Notes: generated by a model not told the origin, from the sequence alone. DNA of 64,000 nt from an uncultured Sterolibacteriaceae bacterium (GCA_937888595.1 CALARK010000021.1:1-64000), one strand, 5' to 3'. Shown: positions 8,930-18,545, counted from the first letter of the stretch. A program made the numbers and translations.

Positions 8930-9688
8930 CTAGCCATTCCCGCGCGATGCGGCGAGCATCTTGGCGTGCTTGGCGAAGCTGGCATAACAGCCGACCAGGA
9001 TGTGGACGAGGCCCGGCAGGCCATCGCGGAAACCGCCCCGCACGAGATAGAACCTGAGGAAGCGCACCAGCGGCGAGAGCAGCAGTTTCGCCGCCGAACT
9101 GCGTTTTCCCCTGGCCAGCGCGGTTTCCGCCGCCAGCGTCGAATAGCGGTTCTGCTTGTCGAGGTAGCGTTCGAGCGACTCCGCCGAATCGTGCAGCAGG
9201 TCGCCGACCAGCGTGCCAACCGGGCCGGCGGCGATCACCCGCTCATGCACGGCGTCGTCCGACCAGCGCGCCGTGCGGCGGTCGAACAGGCGCAGGCTCC
9301 AGTCGGGATAGCCCTCACCGTGCCGCAGGTAGCGGCCCATGAAGCGGTTGCAGCGGGCGAAGCGATAGGCGGAAAAAGTCGGCGCCGGCAGGACGGTGCG
9401 GATGCTCGCCGCAAGTGCGGGCGACACGCGTTCGTCGGCGTCGATGCACAGCACCCAGTCATGGGCGGCCTGCTCGACGGCGAACTGCTTCTGCGGCCCG
9501 AAGCCGCGCCAGTGCGTCTCGATCACCCGGGCGCCGGCGGCGCGGGCCAGCGCTGCCGTCCCGTCTTCGCTGCCCGAATCGACGACGAGGATCTCGGCGC
9601 AAAACCCGAGCGAGGCGAAGCAATCCGGCAGCTGGGCGGCGGCATCACGGGTGATCAGGACGGCGCTGAGCGGAAGGGGGGCGGTCAT
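8930..9688 (-). CDS. Family 2 glycosyltransferase, WaaE/KdtX-like
   Basis: A 252-aa GT-A fold transferase that probably adds a sugar to the LPS inner core, judged from its position beside waaC and waaA. It has the start LSAVLITRD, the nucleotide-binding VVDSGSEDGT and the metal-binding DADERVSP. It matches the WaaE type seen next to core genes. The dispersed repeat encodes LPAPTF right after the conserved IRTV segment. It diverges from waaC, with a shared 70-bp promoter interval. Confidence 0.88.
   Translation of the reverse strand: MTAPLPLSAVLITRDAAAQLPDCFASLGFCAEILVVDSGSEDGTAALARAAGARVIETHWRGFGPQKQFAVEQAAHDWVLCIDADERVSPALAASIRTVLPAPTFSAYRFARCNRFMGRYLRHGEGYPDWSLRLFDRRTARWSDDAVHERVIAAGPVGTLVGDLLHDSAESLERYLDKQNRYSTLAAETALARGKRSSAAKLLLSPLVRFLRFYLVRGGFRDGLPGLVHILVGCYASFAKHAKMLAASRGNG
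9375..9397 (+). repeat. 23-bp dispersed repeat, copy 2 (in the WaaE-like gene)
   Basis: AAAGTCGGCGC-C-GGCAGGACGGT, two differences from consensus. The gene reads it as TVLPAPTF. Confidence 0.85.
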
Positions 9689-9698
9689 GGGGGGCGGC

Positions 9699-9704
9699 TA
9701 TAAT
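9699..9704 (+). promoter_or_regulatory. -10 box upstream of waaC
   Basis: A perfect TATAAT within GGCTATAATCG, 54 bases upstream of the waaC ATG. No good -35 hexamer is visible at the expected distance. Confidence 0.5.
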
Positions 9705-9758
9705 CGCGGGCCACGTCATTCTACGGCCAAGCCGTCAGCCGCTGACCGCCTCAATGCG

Positions 9759-10727
9759 ATGCGCATCCTGCTCGTCAAGACCACCTCGATGGGTGACGTC
9801 ATCCACAATCTGCCCGTCGTCAGCGACATCCGCCGGCGCCTGCCGGACGCCGCGATCGACTGGGTGGTCGAAGACCGTTTCGCCGAAATTCCGCGCCTCC
9901 ATCCGGCCGTCGGCCGGGTGATCCCCGTCGCCGTGCGGCGCTGGCGCACCTCCCTGCTGTCGCCGGCGACCTGGGGCGAAATCGGCGCGTACCGCCGTGC
10001 GGTGAAAGCCGACGCCTACGACGCGGTGATCGATACGCAGGGCCTGCTGAAAAGCGCGCTGCTCGCCGCCCCGGCACGCGGGCCGAAGTTCGGCCATGCA
10101 GCGAAGACCGCCCGCGAACCGCTGGCCGCACGCTTCTACGACCGGACCTTCGACATCCCGCGCGACCGGAATGCCGTGCTGCGCAATCGCGAGCTCGCCG
10201 CCGCCGCACTCGGCTACACGCTCGACGCGCTGCCGCTCGACTACGGCATTGCCGCGCCGCCGCTGGCGGCGGACTGGCTGCCCAATAAGTCAAATGCGGG
10301 CGACTACGCCGTGCTGCTCACCGCCACCAGCCGTGCCGACAAGGAATGGCCGGAGCCGGACTGGCGCGCCCTCGGCGCCGCCCTGAACGCCACCGGCCTG
10401 CGCTGCGTATTGCCCGGCGGCAACGCCGCGGAACGTTCGCGTGCCCAGCGTCTGGCACACGATCTCGGCCGGGCCGTCGCAACGCCGGCCATGACCCTGA
10501 CCGACCTGGCCGGGCTGCTGGCCGGCGCGCGGCTGGTCGTCGGCGTCGACACCGGGCTCGTCCATCTCGCGGCCGCGCTGGGCCGGCCGACGCTGGCGCT
10601 CTACTGCGCTTCCGACCCGGCGCTGACCGGCGTACTAGCGGACACCCCGGCCCTCAACCTCGGTACGTGCGGCAGGCCCCCTTCCGCCGCCGAAGTCGTC
10701 GCCGCGGGACTGCGCCTGCTCGGCTGA
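9759..10727 (+). CDS. waaC: Lipopolysaccharide heptosyltransferase I WaaC
   Basis: GT9 enzyme of 322 aa that adds the first heptose to Kdo in the LPS inner core. It shows MRILLVKTTSMGDVIHNLP at the start, DTQGLLKS in the first half and GVDTGLVHLAAALGRPT in the ADP-heptose-binding second half. The ATG at 9759 gives the conserved N-terminus. Its TGA overlaps the waaA ATG by one base, so the two are translationally coupled. Confidence 0.95.
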   Translation: MRILLVKTTSMGDVIHNLPVVSDIRRRLPDAAIDWVVEDRFAEIPRLHPAVGRVIPVAVRRWRTSLLSPATWGEIGAYRRAVKADAYDAVIDTQGLLKSALLAAPARGPKFGHAAKTAREPLAARFYDRTFDIPRDRNAVLRNRELAAAALGYTLDALPLDYGIAAPPLAADWLPNKSNAGDYAVLLTATSRADKEWPEPDWRALGAALNATGLRCVLPGGNAAERSRAQRLAHDLGRAVATPAMTLTDLAGLLAGARLVVGVDTGLVHLAAALGRPTLALYCASDPALTGVLADTPALNLGTCGRPPSAAEVVAAGLRLLG

Positions 10728-12007
10728 TGGCGCGCGTTCTCTACACCCTCGCGCTGCTCGCCCTGCTGCCCTGGGCTGTGCTGCACCTGCTCTGGCGCGC
10801 GCGACGCCAGCCCGACTACCTGAAGCACTGGGGCGAGCGCTTCGGGTGTTTCAGGCCCCGCCCTCCCGGGCCGCTGATCTGGATCCATGCGGTATCGGTC
10901 GGCGAGACGCGCGCCGCCCAGCCGCTGATCGCCGCCCTCGCGCAGCGCTTTCCCGAGCATCGCATCCTGCTCACCCACATGACGCCGACCGGCCGCGCCA
11001 CCGCCAAGGCCCTGTTCGGCGGCAGCGTCACGCGCAGCTACCTGCCCTACGACACGCCCTGGGCCGTGCGGCGCTTTCTGCGCCACTACCGGCCGGACAT
11101 CGGCATCGTGATGGAAACCGAGCTGTGGCCACACCTGATCGCCGCCTGCGCTCAAGCTTGCGTTCCACTGTTACTCGTCAATGCGCGCCTGTCGGACAAG
11201 TCGGCGCGGCGTTACGCGCGCTTCCCCAACCTGACGCGCGCAGCGCTCCGAAGCCTGTCCGCGATCGCCGCGATCGGCGCCGAGGATGCGCGCCGCCTGC
11301 AGGCGCTCGGGGCACCGGCCATCGAGGTCTTCGGCAACATGAAGTTCGATCTCGCCACCCCCGAAGCGCAGCTGGCGCTCGGACAGGCCTTCCGCAATCG
11401 CGCCGGCGGCCGCCCCGTCTTCCTCTGCGCGAGCACGCGCGAAGGCGAGGAGGCATTGATTCTCGATGCCTGGGAAAATGTCGGCGGCGGCAGGACGGCG
11501 GGGAATGCGCTGCTGGCCATCGTTCCCAGGCACCCGCAGCGCTTCGACGAAGTCGCGCGACTGGTCGAGGCGCACGGCCTCGCGCTGCAGCGTCGTTCCG
11601 ACGACCGGGCGATCGAAGCCGCCACGCAGGTCTGGCTCGGCGACAGCATGGGGGAAATGTTCGCGTATTACGCGGCCGCCCGTGTCGATGGGGTCGCCTT
11701 CGTCGGCGGCAGCCTGCTCGACTTCGGCTGCCAGAACCTCATCGAGGCGTGTGCGGCCGGAACGCCGGTGCTGGTCGGGCCGTCGACCTACAACTTCGCC
11801 GATGCGGCACGGGATGCGCTGGCCGCGGGCGCGGCCCGGCAGGTTGAGGATGCCGGCGAACTCGTCGCGCAGGTGCTGGCGCTGCTCGGAAACCCGGCCG
11901 CGCGTCAGGCGATGGCGGAGGCCGGGCGGGCCTTCGCTGCCCGGCACCAGGGTGCCACGGCAAGCACCCTGAACCTGATCGAGCGCTTTATTCCAGCAAC
12001 CCGTTGA
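10727..12007 (+). CDS. waaA: 3-deoxy-D-manno-octulosonic acid transferase WaaA
   Basis: Membrane-anchored GT30 enzyme (426 aa) that attaches Kdo to lipid A. An N-terminal hydrophobic helix precedes HAVSVGETRAAQPLI, the acceptor-side motif with its catalytic Glu. METELWPHL, NARLSDKS, IVPRHPQRF and GGSLLDFGCQNLIEA are all family hallmarks. Between the hydrolytic-looking LDAWE and the conserved ALLAIVPRHP there is a stretch ENVGGGRTAGN that resembles a decayed copy of the dispersed repeat (11476-11499). The gene converges with tolC, with a 20-bp overlap. Confidence 0.95.
   Translation: MARVLYTLALLALLPWAVLHLLWRARRQPDYLKHWGERFGCFRPRPPGPLIWIHAVSVGETRAAQPLIAALAQRFPEHRILLTHMTPTGRATAKALFGGSVTRSYLPYDTPWAVRRFLRHYRPDIGIVMETELWPHLIAACAQACVPLLLVNARLSDKSARRYARFPNLTRAALRSLSAIAAIGAEDARRLQALGAPAIEVFGNMKFDLATPEAQLALGQAFRNRAGGRPVFLCASTREGEEALILDAWENVGGGRTAGNALLAIVPRHPQRFDEVARLVEAHGLALQRRSDDRAIEAATQVWLGDSMGEMFAYYAAARVDGVAFVGGSLLDFGCQNLIEACAAGTPVLVGPSTYNFADAARDALAAGAARQVEDAGELVAQVLALLGNPAARQAMAEAGRAFAARHQGATASTLNLIERFIPATR
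11476..11499 (+). repeat. Degenerate copy of the dispersed repeat (in waaA)
   Basis: AAATGTCGGCGGCGGCAGGA then CGGC matches the consensus except for one inserted T and two substitutions. It encodes NVGGGRTA in a loop before IVPRHP. Confidence 0.5.
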
Positions 12008-13322
12008 TCGCCGCGAGGTCCTCTTCCGCGAGGCTGCCGGCGGCGGACTTGAGGCGCAGCTGGGCGACGAGCGTGTCCAGCCGGGCCTTGGCGAGTTTCT
12101 GCTTGGTGTCGTATAGCTGGGTCTGCGCATTCAACACGTCGATGTTGATGCGTACGCCCACCTCGTAGCCAAGCTTGTTCGATTCGACGGCGAGCTGCGA
12201 GGAAGCCAGGCCGGCCTCGAGGGCACGCACCTGTGCGAGACCCGCATTGACGCCGAGATAGGCCTGTCGGGCGGCCAGGGCGGCCTGCCGGCGGGCGTTG
12301 TCGAGATCGGCGCGCGCCTTCTCGTTGAGCGCCACGGCCTCCCGCTCCTTCGAAACGACCGCGCCGCCGGCGAACAGCGGCACGGCGAGCTGCAGGCCGA
12401 TGGTGCTGCTCTTGCTGTCGACGCCACCGCCGGCAGTCACGCTGTAGCCACTGCTGTTCTTGCCGTGCGTCGCCACCAGGTCGAGCGTCGGGTAATGGCC
12501 GGCACGCTGCTTCTCGATCTCGCGACCCGCGATCTCGAAGGCGGTCTGCGCCAGCTGCACGCCGAGGTTGCCGGTTTCGGCCGAATTCACCCACTGTCCG
12601 ATGTCTTCCGGCTGCGGCCGGCCGATCTTGAGTTCGGCCTTCAGGCCCTTGAGGGATTCCGGCTCCTTGCCGGTCAGCGTGCGCAGGGTCTGGCGCTTCA
12701 CGGCGAGATCGTTCTCGGCGGCCAGTTCCTGCGCGACGATCAGGTCGTAGCGCGCCTGCGCCTCGTGGGTGTCGGTGATGGTCGCGGTACCGACTTCGAA
12801 ATTCCGCTTGGCGGATTCGAGCTGCTCGGCGGTCGCGACTTTCTGCGCCTGTGCGGTCGCCAGCGCTTCCTGCGCCAGCAACACGTCGAAGTAGGCCTGC
12901 GTCACGCGCACGATCAGGTCCTGGCCGGCCTGGGCCAGCTGCAATTCGGCGCTGGCCGCGGCCAGCTCGGCCTGCTTGAAGCCGGTCCAGTTCTGCCAGC
13001 GGAACAGCGGCTGCGACAGGGACAGGCCCCAGCCGTTGCTGTTGTAGGCGGCGCTGGCGGTATTGCCGGTGGCGCGCGCGCGCGACTCGGTGTCGTTCCA
13101 GGTCGTGTTCGCGGACAGGCCGATGGTCGGCAGCAGCCCGGCCCGGCCCTGCGGGAGCTTTTCCAGGCCGGCGTCGCGGGCAGCCCGTGCGGCGGCATAT
13201 TGCGCATCGTTGCCCAGCGCATCGCGATAGACCTGCAGCAGGTCGGCAGCGGAAGCGACCGGGGAGACAGCGGCGCTGGCCGTGAAGGCGAGGGCGATGG
13301 CGAAGGAAAGGCGCAGCTTCAT
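11988..13322 (-). CDS. tolC: TolC-family outer membrane efflux protein
   Basis: A 444-aa outer membrane channel that pairs with inner-membrane pumps. There is a cleavable signal peptide (about 1-26, ending ASAAD), then two repeated outer-membrane-efflux domains with long helices (LLQVYRDALGND, YEVGVRINIDVLNAQTQLYD). The RND pumps 1 kb downstream have no channel gene of their own, so this protein is their likely partner. The ATG at 13322 gives the signal peptide. The rhodanese gene lies 19 bp upstream on the same strand. Confidence 0.93.
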   Translation of the reverse strand: MKLRLSFAIALAFTASAAVSPVASAADLLQVYRDALGNDAQYAAARAARDAGLEKLPQGRAGLLPTIGLSANTTWNDTESRARATGNTASAAYNSNGWGLSLSQPLFRWQNWTGFKQAELAAASAELQLAQAGQDLIVRVTQAYFDVLLAQEALATAQAQKVATAEQLESAKRNFEVGTATITDTHEAQARYDLIVAQELAAENDLAVKRQTLRTLTGKEPESLKGLKAELKIGRPQPEDIGQWVNSAETGNLGVQLAQTAFEIAGREIEKQRAGHYPTLDLVATHGKNSSGYSVTAGGGVDSKSSTIGLQLAVPLFAGGAVVSKEREAVALNEKARADLDNARRQAALAARQAYLGVNAGLAQVRALEAGLASSQLAVESNKLGYEVGVRINIDVLNAQTQLYDTKQKLAKARLDTLVAQLRLKSAAGSLAEEDLAAINGLLE

Positions 13323-13341
13323 GGGAGCTCCGAGAAAAGGA

Positions 13342-13665
13342 TCAGTAGGTGGGTGTCGCGGGGTCGACATCGCGCGACCAGGCGGCCATGCCGCCATAGA
13401 GGTTGATGACGTTGCCGAAGCCCTGGTGTTCCAGGAACATGGCGACCTGGTAGCTGCGCGCGCCGTGATGGCAGACCACGACGATTTCCGCATCGCGCTG
13501 CAACTCGAGGTAGCGGGCCGGGATCGATCGCATCGGCATCAGCTTCGCGCCCGGCAGGCGGCAGACGTCGAACTCCCAGGGCTCGCGCACGTCGAGCAGC
13601 AAGGGAGGGGCCCGATGCGGATCATCGAGCCACTCCTTGAGCTGCGGGGCCGTGAGCTGTTTCAT
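13342..13665 (-). CDS. Single-domain rhodanese-like sulfurtransferase
   Basis: A 107-aa rhodanese domain with LLLDVREPWEF at the start of the fold and the active-site loop VVVCHHGARS carrying the catalytic cysteine. Such small rhodaneses sit between pcm and tolC in many betaproteobacteria; the sulfur acceptor is not known from sequence. Its ATG overlaps the pcm stop by one base (TGATG). Confidence 0.93.
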   Translation of the reverse strand: MKQLTAPQLKEWLDDPHRAPPLLLDVREPWEFDVCRLPGAKLMPMRSIPARYLELQRDAEIVVVCHHGARSYQVAMFLEHQGFGNVINLYGGMAAWSRDVDPATPTY

Positions 13666-14330
13666 CAGAACAGGAACTTCCGCGCCGACTCGCCGCCCTG
13701 CAGCATCGGCACGGCGGTTTCGAGCAGGTCGGCTTCGGCCCAGGTATCCGCCGCCACGCGCACGACGCGGCGCAGTACCATGACCGGCGCCTTGCCGGCC
13801 GGCGCGACGAAGGCGAACAGGCGACCGCCGACCTTGAGCTGCGACAGCAGTGCGGCGGGGATTTGGGCAACGCCGCCCGAAACGACGATGCAATCGTAGG
13901 GCGCATGTGCCGCCAGGCCGGCGAGGCCGTCACCGGTCTCGACCGTGACGTTGGCGACGCCATCGGCAGCCAGGTTGGCGCGTGCCGTTTCGGCCAGCGC
14001 CGCATCGATCTCGAGGGTCCACACCTGCGCGGCCCGCTCGGCGAGCAGGGCGGCCATGTGGCCGGAGCCGGTACCGACTTCGAGCACGGTTTCACCCGCC
14101 TGCAGTTGCGCTTCCTGCAGCAGGCGCACCTCGAGCTTGGGCGTCAGCATCGCGGCCGTCGGAGAGAGCGGAATCGCGGCATCGGCATAGGCGAAACTGC
14201 GCCTCGCCGGCGGTACGTAATGTTCGCGCCGGTTGGCATAGAGCATGTCGACTGTATCGGGCGACATGCGCTCGCAGGTTCTGAGCTGCTGCTGGATCAT
14301 GTGGTGACGGGCGGTTTCGAGATTCATCAT
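13665..14330 (-). CDS. pcm: Protein-L-isoaspartate O-methyltransferase-like protein
   Basis: A 221-aa methyltransferase of the PCMT family, which repairs or marks isoaspartyl residues. The AdoMet motif is LEVGTGSGHMAALLAE, followed by TLEID and the GGRLFAFV strand. The N-terminus begins with two ATGs (14330, 14327); the first is used here. Related Pcm-like proteins beside tolC are often only distantly like E. coli Pcm, so the enzymatic assignment is less sure than the fold. Confidence 0.85.
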   Translation of the reverse strand: MMNLETARHHMIQQQLRTCERMSPDTVDMLYANRREHYVPPARRSFAYADAAIPLSPTAAMLTPKLEVRLLQEAQLQAGETVLEVGTGSGHMAALLAERAAQVWTLEIDAALAETARANLAADGVANVTVETGDGLAGLAAHAPYDCIVVSGGVAQIPAALLSQLKVGGRLFAFVAPAGKAPVMVLRRVVRVAADTWAEADLLETAVPMLQGGESARKFLF

Positions 14331-14424
14331 GGCGGGAGTCGTGCGTTGGACGTCACAAATTGTGGGCGAAAACGGCGAAGACAAGGCGATACGAAACAAG
14401 CTGTTGCATTTTACGCCGGCTCAT
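14331..14424. promoter_or_regulatory. 94-bp interval with short palindrome upstream of pcm
   Basis: This gap lies between pcm and the end of the RND operon. It holds CACAAATTGTG, a perfect 11-base palindrome that could be an operator, and an A-rich stretch. No factor-independent terminator for the RND operon is visible. Confidence 0.35.
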
Positions 14425-17400
14425 TCAGTCCGAGTCCGGTTCCTGGACGCGGTACCACGCGGCATACAACGCCGGCAGGAACAGCAGGGTCAGCATCGTG
14501 GCGACGACCAGCCCGCCCATGATGGCGACCGCCATCGGCCCCCAGAAGATCTGGCGCGTCAGCGGGATCATCGCCAGCACGGCGGCGGCGGCCGTCAGCA
14601 TGATCGGCCGGAAGCGCCGTACCGCCGCGCCGACGATGGCGTCCCAGGCGGGTTTGCCAGCCTGCTCGTCCTGTTCGATCTGGTCCACGAGAATGACGGA
14701 GTTGCGCAGGATCATGCCCATCAGGGCGATGACGCCGAGGTTGGCGACGAAGCCGAAGGGCGCGGCGAAGGCGAACAGCGCCAGCGCCACGCCGATCAGT
14801 CCGAGCGGGGCCGTCAGCAGCGCCATCAGGGTACGGCGCATGCTCTGCAACTGCATCATCAGCAGCGTGATCACCGCCACGATCATCAGCGGCATCACCG
14901 CCTTCAGCGCGCTTTCGTTCTTCGCCGACTCCTCGATGGTGCCGCCGATCTCGATGCGGTAGCCGGGCGGCAGCTGCTTGCGCAGTGCGGCGAGTTGCGG
15001 GTCGATCTGCATCGTCACGGTCGGCGCGGTGACATGGTCGTTGGCGAGGTCGGCGCGCACCTGGATGGCCGGCAGGCGGTCGCGCCGCCACACGATGCCC
15101 TCTTCCAGCACCGGCTCCAGCCGCGCCACCTGGGCGAGCGGAATCCACTGGCCGCGCTGGGTGGGCACCGGCAGATCGGCCAGCCGGTCGAGCCGGCCGC
15201 GTTCGGAGGCATCGCTGCGCCAGACGATGTCGATCAGCTGGTCGCCTTCGCGGTACTGGGTGAGCGCGAGCCCCTGCTGTACACCCTGCAGGGCCTGCGC
15301 CACGTCCTGGCTCGATACGCCGAGGATCCGCGCCCGATCCTGATCCAGCACGACGCGCACGCTCTTGGCCTTCTCGTTCCAGTCCAGATGGACGTTGGCG
15401 ACGTTCTCGTTGGCGCGCATCGCCGTCGCGACCTGCTCGGCGATGCCGCGCAGGGTCTCGATGTCCTCCCCGCTGACGCGGAACACCACCGGATAGCCGA
15501 CCGGCGGGCCGTTCTCCAGCCGCTGTACGCGCGTGCGCAGGTGACTCCAGCTGCCGTCCGGCGCGGCGAAGGCGCGCTGCAGATAGGACTTGACCGCTTC
15601 GCGCGCATCGAAATCCTTCGTCACGACGACGAGCTGGCCGAAGTTGTCGTTGAACAGCTGCTGGTCGAGGGGCAGGTAGAAGCGTGGTGCGCCGTTGCCG
15701 ATGTAGGCCGCGACATTCACCAGCTTGTCCTTGACCTCGTCGCGGCCCAGCAGCGCCTCGACGCGCTTGACCTCGTTCTCGGTAGCCTTCAGCGAGGCAC
15801 CCTGCGGCAGCCACAGGTCGACGATCAGTTCGCTGCGGTTCGACGGCGGGAAGAACTGGTACTGCACGCCGACCTTGAACAGCGCCATGCCGCCGATGAA
15901 GGCGAGCACGGTCAGGCCGATGACGATCCAGCGGTGGCGCAGGCACCATTCGAGCAGCGCCTTGAAGCGGCGGTAGAACGGCGTGTCGTAGACGTCGCCG
16001 TGATGCTCCTCGCCATACTTGCGCAGCGCCTTCTCGTCGAGCAGCTTGTAGCCGATATAGGGCGTGAAGATGACCGCGACGACCCACGAGACGAGCAGCG
16101 CGATGGTCGTCACCGAGAAGATCGCCCCCGCATACTCGCCGGCGCCCGACTTGGCGAAGCCGACCGGCGTGAAGGCGGCGGCGGTGATCAGCGTGCCGGT
16201 CAGCATCGGGAAGGCGGTGCTGGTGTAGGCGAAGGTGCCGGCACGGAATTTCTCCCAGCCCTGCTCGATCTTCACCACCATCATCTCGACGGCGATGATC
16301 GCGTCGTCGACCAGCAGACCCAGCGCGATGATCAGCGCACCGAGCGAGATCCGGTGCAGGTCGATGCCGAAGAGGCGCATCATCAGGAAGGTCACGGCCA
16401 GCACCAGCGGGATCGACAGCGCCACGACCATGCCGGTACGCACGCCCAGGCTGAGGAAGCTGACCGCCAGCACGATGACCACCGCCTCGGCGAGCGTCTT
16501 GAGGAACAGGTCGAGCGAGATGCGCACCACGGTCGGCTGATCGGCCACCGTGGTCACCTCCAGCCCCAGCGGCAGGGCCTGCGCCTGTGCAGCGATTTCC
16601 GCTTCCAGCGCCTTGCCGAGCGTGATCACGTCGCCGCCCCTGGCCATCACCACGGCGATGCCGATCGCGTCCCTGCCATCGACGCGCATGCGCGGATTGG
16701 GTGGATCGGCGAAGCCGCGCGTCACCTCGGCGATGTCGCCGAGCCGGAAATGCCGCCCGCCAACGACGAGGGCGGCGGAGCGGATCTGCTCCGCCGAATC
16801 GAACGCGCCGGAAACGCGCAGCCGCACGCGGTCGCTGTCCGTCTCGACGAAGCCGGCCGGCTGCACCGCATTCTGTTGCGCGAGCGCGCCTGCCACCAGC
16901 GCCGGCGTCAGGCCGAGACTGGCGAGGCGCTGCGGCGCCATCTCGATGAAGATCTTCTCATCCTGCACGCCGAGGAGATCGACCTTCTTGACATCCGGCA
17001 CGCTGCGCAGGCCGCGCTGGATGCGCACGGCCGCGCGCCGCAGCTCGGCATAGTCGTAGCCATCGCCGGTCAGCGCGTAGATATTCACATAGACGTCGCC
17101 GAAATCGTCGTTGGGGAAGGGGCCCTGCACGCCGGCCGGCAGGGTATGCCGGATATCGTCGAGCTTCTTTCTGACCTGCCGCCAGGACTCGGGCACCTCG
17201 GCCTTCGGCGTGTAGTCCTTGAGGATCACGAAGACCAGCGACTCGCCCGCACGCGAGGCCGACTTCAGCACATCGACGTAAGGCGTTTCCTGCAGTTTCT
17301 TCTCGATACGCTCGGTCAGTTCGGTCTCCACCTCGCGCGCCGTCGCCCCCGGCCACAGCGTGCGCACCACCATCACCTTGAAGGTGAAGTCCGGATCCTC

Positions 17401-17514
17401 CGCGCGGCCGAGCTTGAGGAAGGCCAGCGTGCCTCCGACCATCAGCACGATCATCAGGTACAGCACCATCGATGGGTGCCGTAGCGCCCATTCGGAAAGA
17501 TTGGGTCCCTTCAT
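14425..17514 (-). CDS. RND efflux transporter permease (second pump)
   Basis: Inner-membrane proton-driven exporter of 1029 aa, AcrB/HAE1-like. There is an N-terminal TM helix, two large periplasmic loops and the core helix GALIIALGLLVDDAIIAVEMM with the paired acidic residues of the proton relay. Repeated hallmarks include FTPYIGYKLL and the GVALALF helix near the C-terminus. It is the last gene of a tetR-adaptor-pump-adaptor-pump operon and overlaps the upstream adaptor by 4 bp. The substrate cannot be read from the sequence. Confidence 0.93.
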   Translation of the reverse strand: MKGPNLSEWALRHPSMVLYLMIVLMVGGTLAFLKLGRAEDPDFTFKVMVVRTLWPGATAREVETELTERIEKKLQETPYVDVLKSASRAGESLVFVILKDYTPKAEVPESWRQVRKKLDDIRHTLPAGVQGPFPNDDFGDVYVNIYALTGDGYDYAELRRAAVRIQRGLRSVPDVKKVDLLGVQDEKIFIEMAPQRLASLGLTPALVAGALAQQNAVQPAGFVETDSDRVRLRVSGAFDSAEQIRSAALVVGGRHFRLGDIAEVTRGFADPPNPRMRVDGRDAIGIAVVMARGGDVITLGKALEAEIAAQAQALPLGLEVTTVADQPTVVRISLDLFLKTLAEAVVIVLAVSFLSLGVRTGMVVALSIPLVLAVTFLMMRLFGIDLHRISLGALIIALGLLVDDAIIAVEMMVVKIEQGWEKFRAGTFAYTSTAFPMLTGTLITAAAFTPVGFAKSGAGEYAGAIFSVTTIALLVSWVVAVIFTPYIGYKLLDEKALRKYGEEHHGDVYDTPFYRRFKALLEWCLRHRWIVIGLTVLAFIGGMALFKVGVQYQFFPPSNRSELIVDLWLPQGASLKATENEVKRVEALLGRDEVKDKLVNVAAYIGNGAPRFYLPLDQQLFNDNFGQLVVVTKDFDAREAVKSYLQRAFAAPDGSWSHLRTRVQRLENGPPVGYPVVFRVSGEDIETLRGIAEQVATAMRANENVANVHLDWNEKAKSVRVVLDQDRARILGVSSQDVAQALQGVQQGLALTQYREGDQLIDIVWRSDASERGRLDRLADLPVPTQRGQWIPLAQVARLEPVLEEGIVWRRDRLPAIQVRADLANDHVTAPTVTMQIDPQLAALRKQLPPGYRIEIGGTIEESAKNESALKAVMPLMIVAVITLLMMQLQSMRRTLMALLTAPLGLIGVALALFAFAAPFGFVANLGVIALMGMILRNSVILVDQIEQDEQAGKPAWDAIVGAAVRRFRPIMLTAAAAVLAMIPLTRQIFWGPMAVAIMGGLVVATMLTLLFLPALYAAWYRVQEPDSD

Positions 17515-18545
17515 GGGGTCACCACCCGGACCTTTTCGCCGGCGGCGAGCTTGAAGGCACCCGCGGCGACGATGGTCTCGCCGGGCTGCAGGCCGCCTTG
17601 GACGATGGCACCAGCATCGGTATAGCGCGCGATCTCGATGCTGCGCTGGCTCACCGTCCCGTCGGCGCCGACGATCCAGACGGCCGGCTTGTCCCCCTGC
17701 TGCAGGAGCGCGGCGAGCGGCACGGCGAGCGCGCCGGCTTCCGCCGGTGCGAAGCGCACCGTCGCCGTCATGCCGAGCGCGACGGCGGCATCGGCATCGA
17801 CAATCGATACCCGCGCGGCGAAGGTGCGTGTCGCCGCATCGGCGGCGGGCGCAAGCTCGCGCACGCGGCCCCGATAGGTCTTGCCGGCCCCCTGGCTCCA
17901 GAGCTCCACCGTCGCGCCAGCGCCGACTTTCAGGCCGGCGATTCGCGACTCGGGGACCGCGATGGCGACTTCCCGCTCGCCGTCACGCGCGATGCGCAGG
18001 ATGCCCTGCCCGGGGCCGACCACCTGGCCGGGCTCGGCGAGCACGGCGGCGACCACGCCATCGGCGTCCGCGCTCAGCGTCGTATAGGCGGCCTGGTTCT
18101 TCGTCAGCTGCGCCTGCGCGTCCGCAGCCGCCGCGGCAGTCGCCTTCGCATCGAGCGCCGCCTGGCTGATGAAGTTCTTCGCCTTCAGTTCCTGCGTGCG
18201 CCCGAGTTCGGCCGCCGCCAGCGCACGCTGCGCTTCGGCCTGCGCCGCGGCGAGCCGCTGGTCGGACGGATCGAGGCGCGCCAGCGGCTGGCCGGCCTTG
18301 ACGCGCATGCCGGCATCGACCAGACGTGCCACCATCTTGCCGCCGACGCGGAAGCCCAGCGTCGTCTCGATGCGCGCGCGCACCTCGCCGCTGTAGCGTT
18401 CTTCCTGCGCTGTCCCCGCATTGGCGGCGGTACCCACTTTCATGACCTTGACCGGGCGCGGCCCCGCATCCTGCGCCTCCGGAGGCGGCATCTTTTCGCC
18501 GCAGGCGGCGAGGAAGGGAATCACGAACATCCACCAATGTTTCAT
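17511..18545 (-). CDS. RND periplasmic adaptor lipoprotein (second)
   Basis: A 344-aa membrane-fusion protein. The lipobox FLAACGE anchors it to the inner membrane. The biotinyl-lipoyl half motif (GFRVGGKMVARLVDAGMRVK), coiled-coil hairpin (QRLAAAQAEAQRALAAAE) and beta-barrel follow in the usual order. A copy of the dispersed repeat encodes LKVGAGATVELW in the barrel. It joins the flanking pump genes by 4-bp overlaps. Confidence 0.93.
   Translation of the reverse strand: MKHWWMFVIPFLAACGEKMPPPEAQDAGPRPVKVMKVGTAANAGTAQEERYSGEVRARIETTLGFRVGGKMVARLVDAGMRVKAGQPLARLDPSDQRLAAAQAEAQRALAAAELGRTQELKAKNFISQAALDAKATAAAAADAQAQLTKNQAAYTTLSADADGVVAAVLAEPGQVVGPGQGILRIARDGEREVAIAVPESRIAGLKVGAGATVELWSQGAGKTYRGRVRELAPAADAATRTFAARVSIVDADAAVALGMTATVRFAPAEAGALAVPLAALLQQGDKPAVWIVGADGTVSQRSIEIARYTDAGAIVQGGLQPGETIVAAGAFKLAAGEKVRVVTP
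17908..17930 (-). repeat. 23-bp dispersed repeat, copy 3 (in adaptor gene)
   Basis: ACCGTCGCGCC-A-GCGCCGACTTT, two differences from consensus. The gene reads KVGAGATV. Confidence 0.8.

Noticed and set aside
16140..16175. Apparent further copy of the dispersed repeat (GCCGGCGCCCGACTTGGC) in the second RND pump
   Set aside because: It has an extra C and differs at the end; it encodes AKSGAGEYAG, which fits the normal RND sequence at that site.
14329..17484. 1051-residue frame on the plus strand opposite an RND pump gene
   Set aside because: Arg/His/Gln-rich shadow; the RND reading is clear on the other strand.
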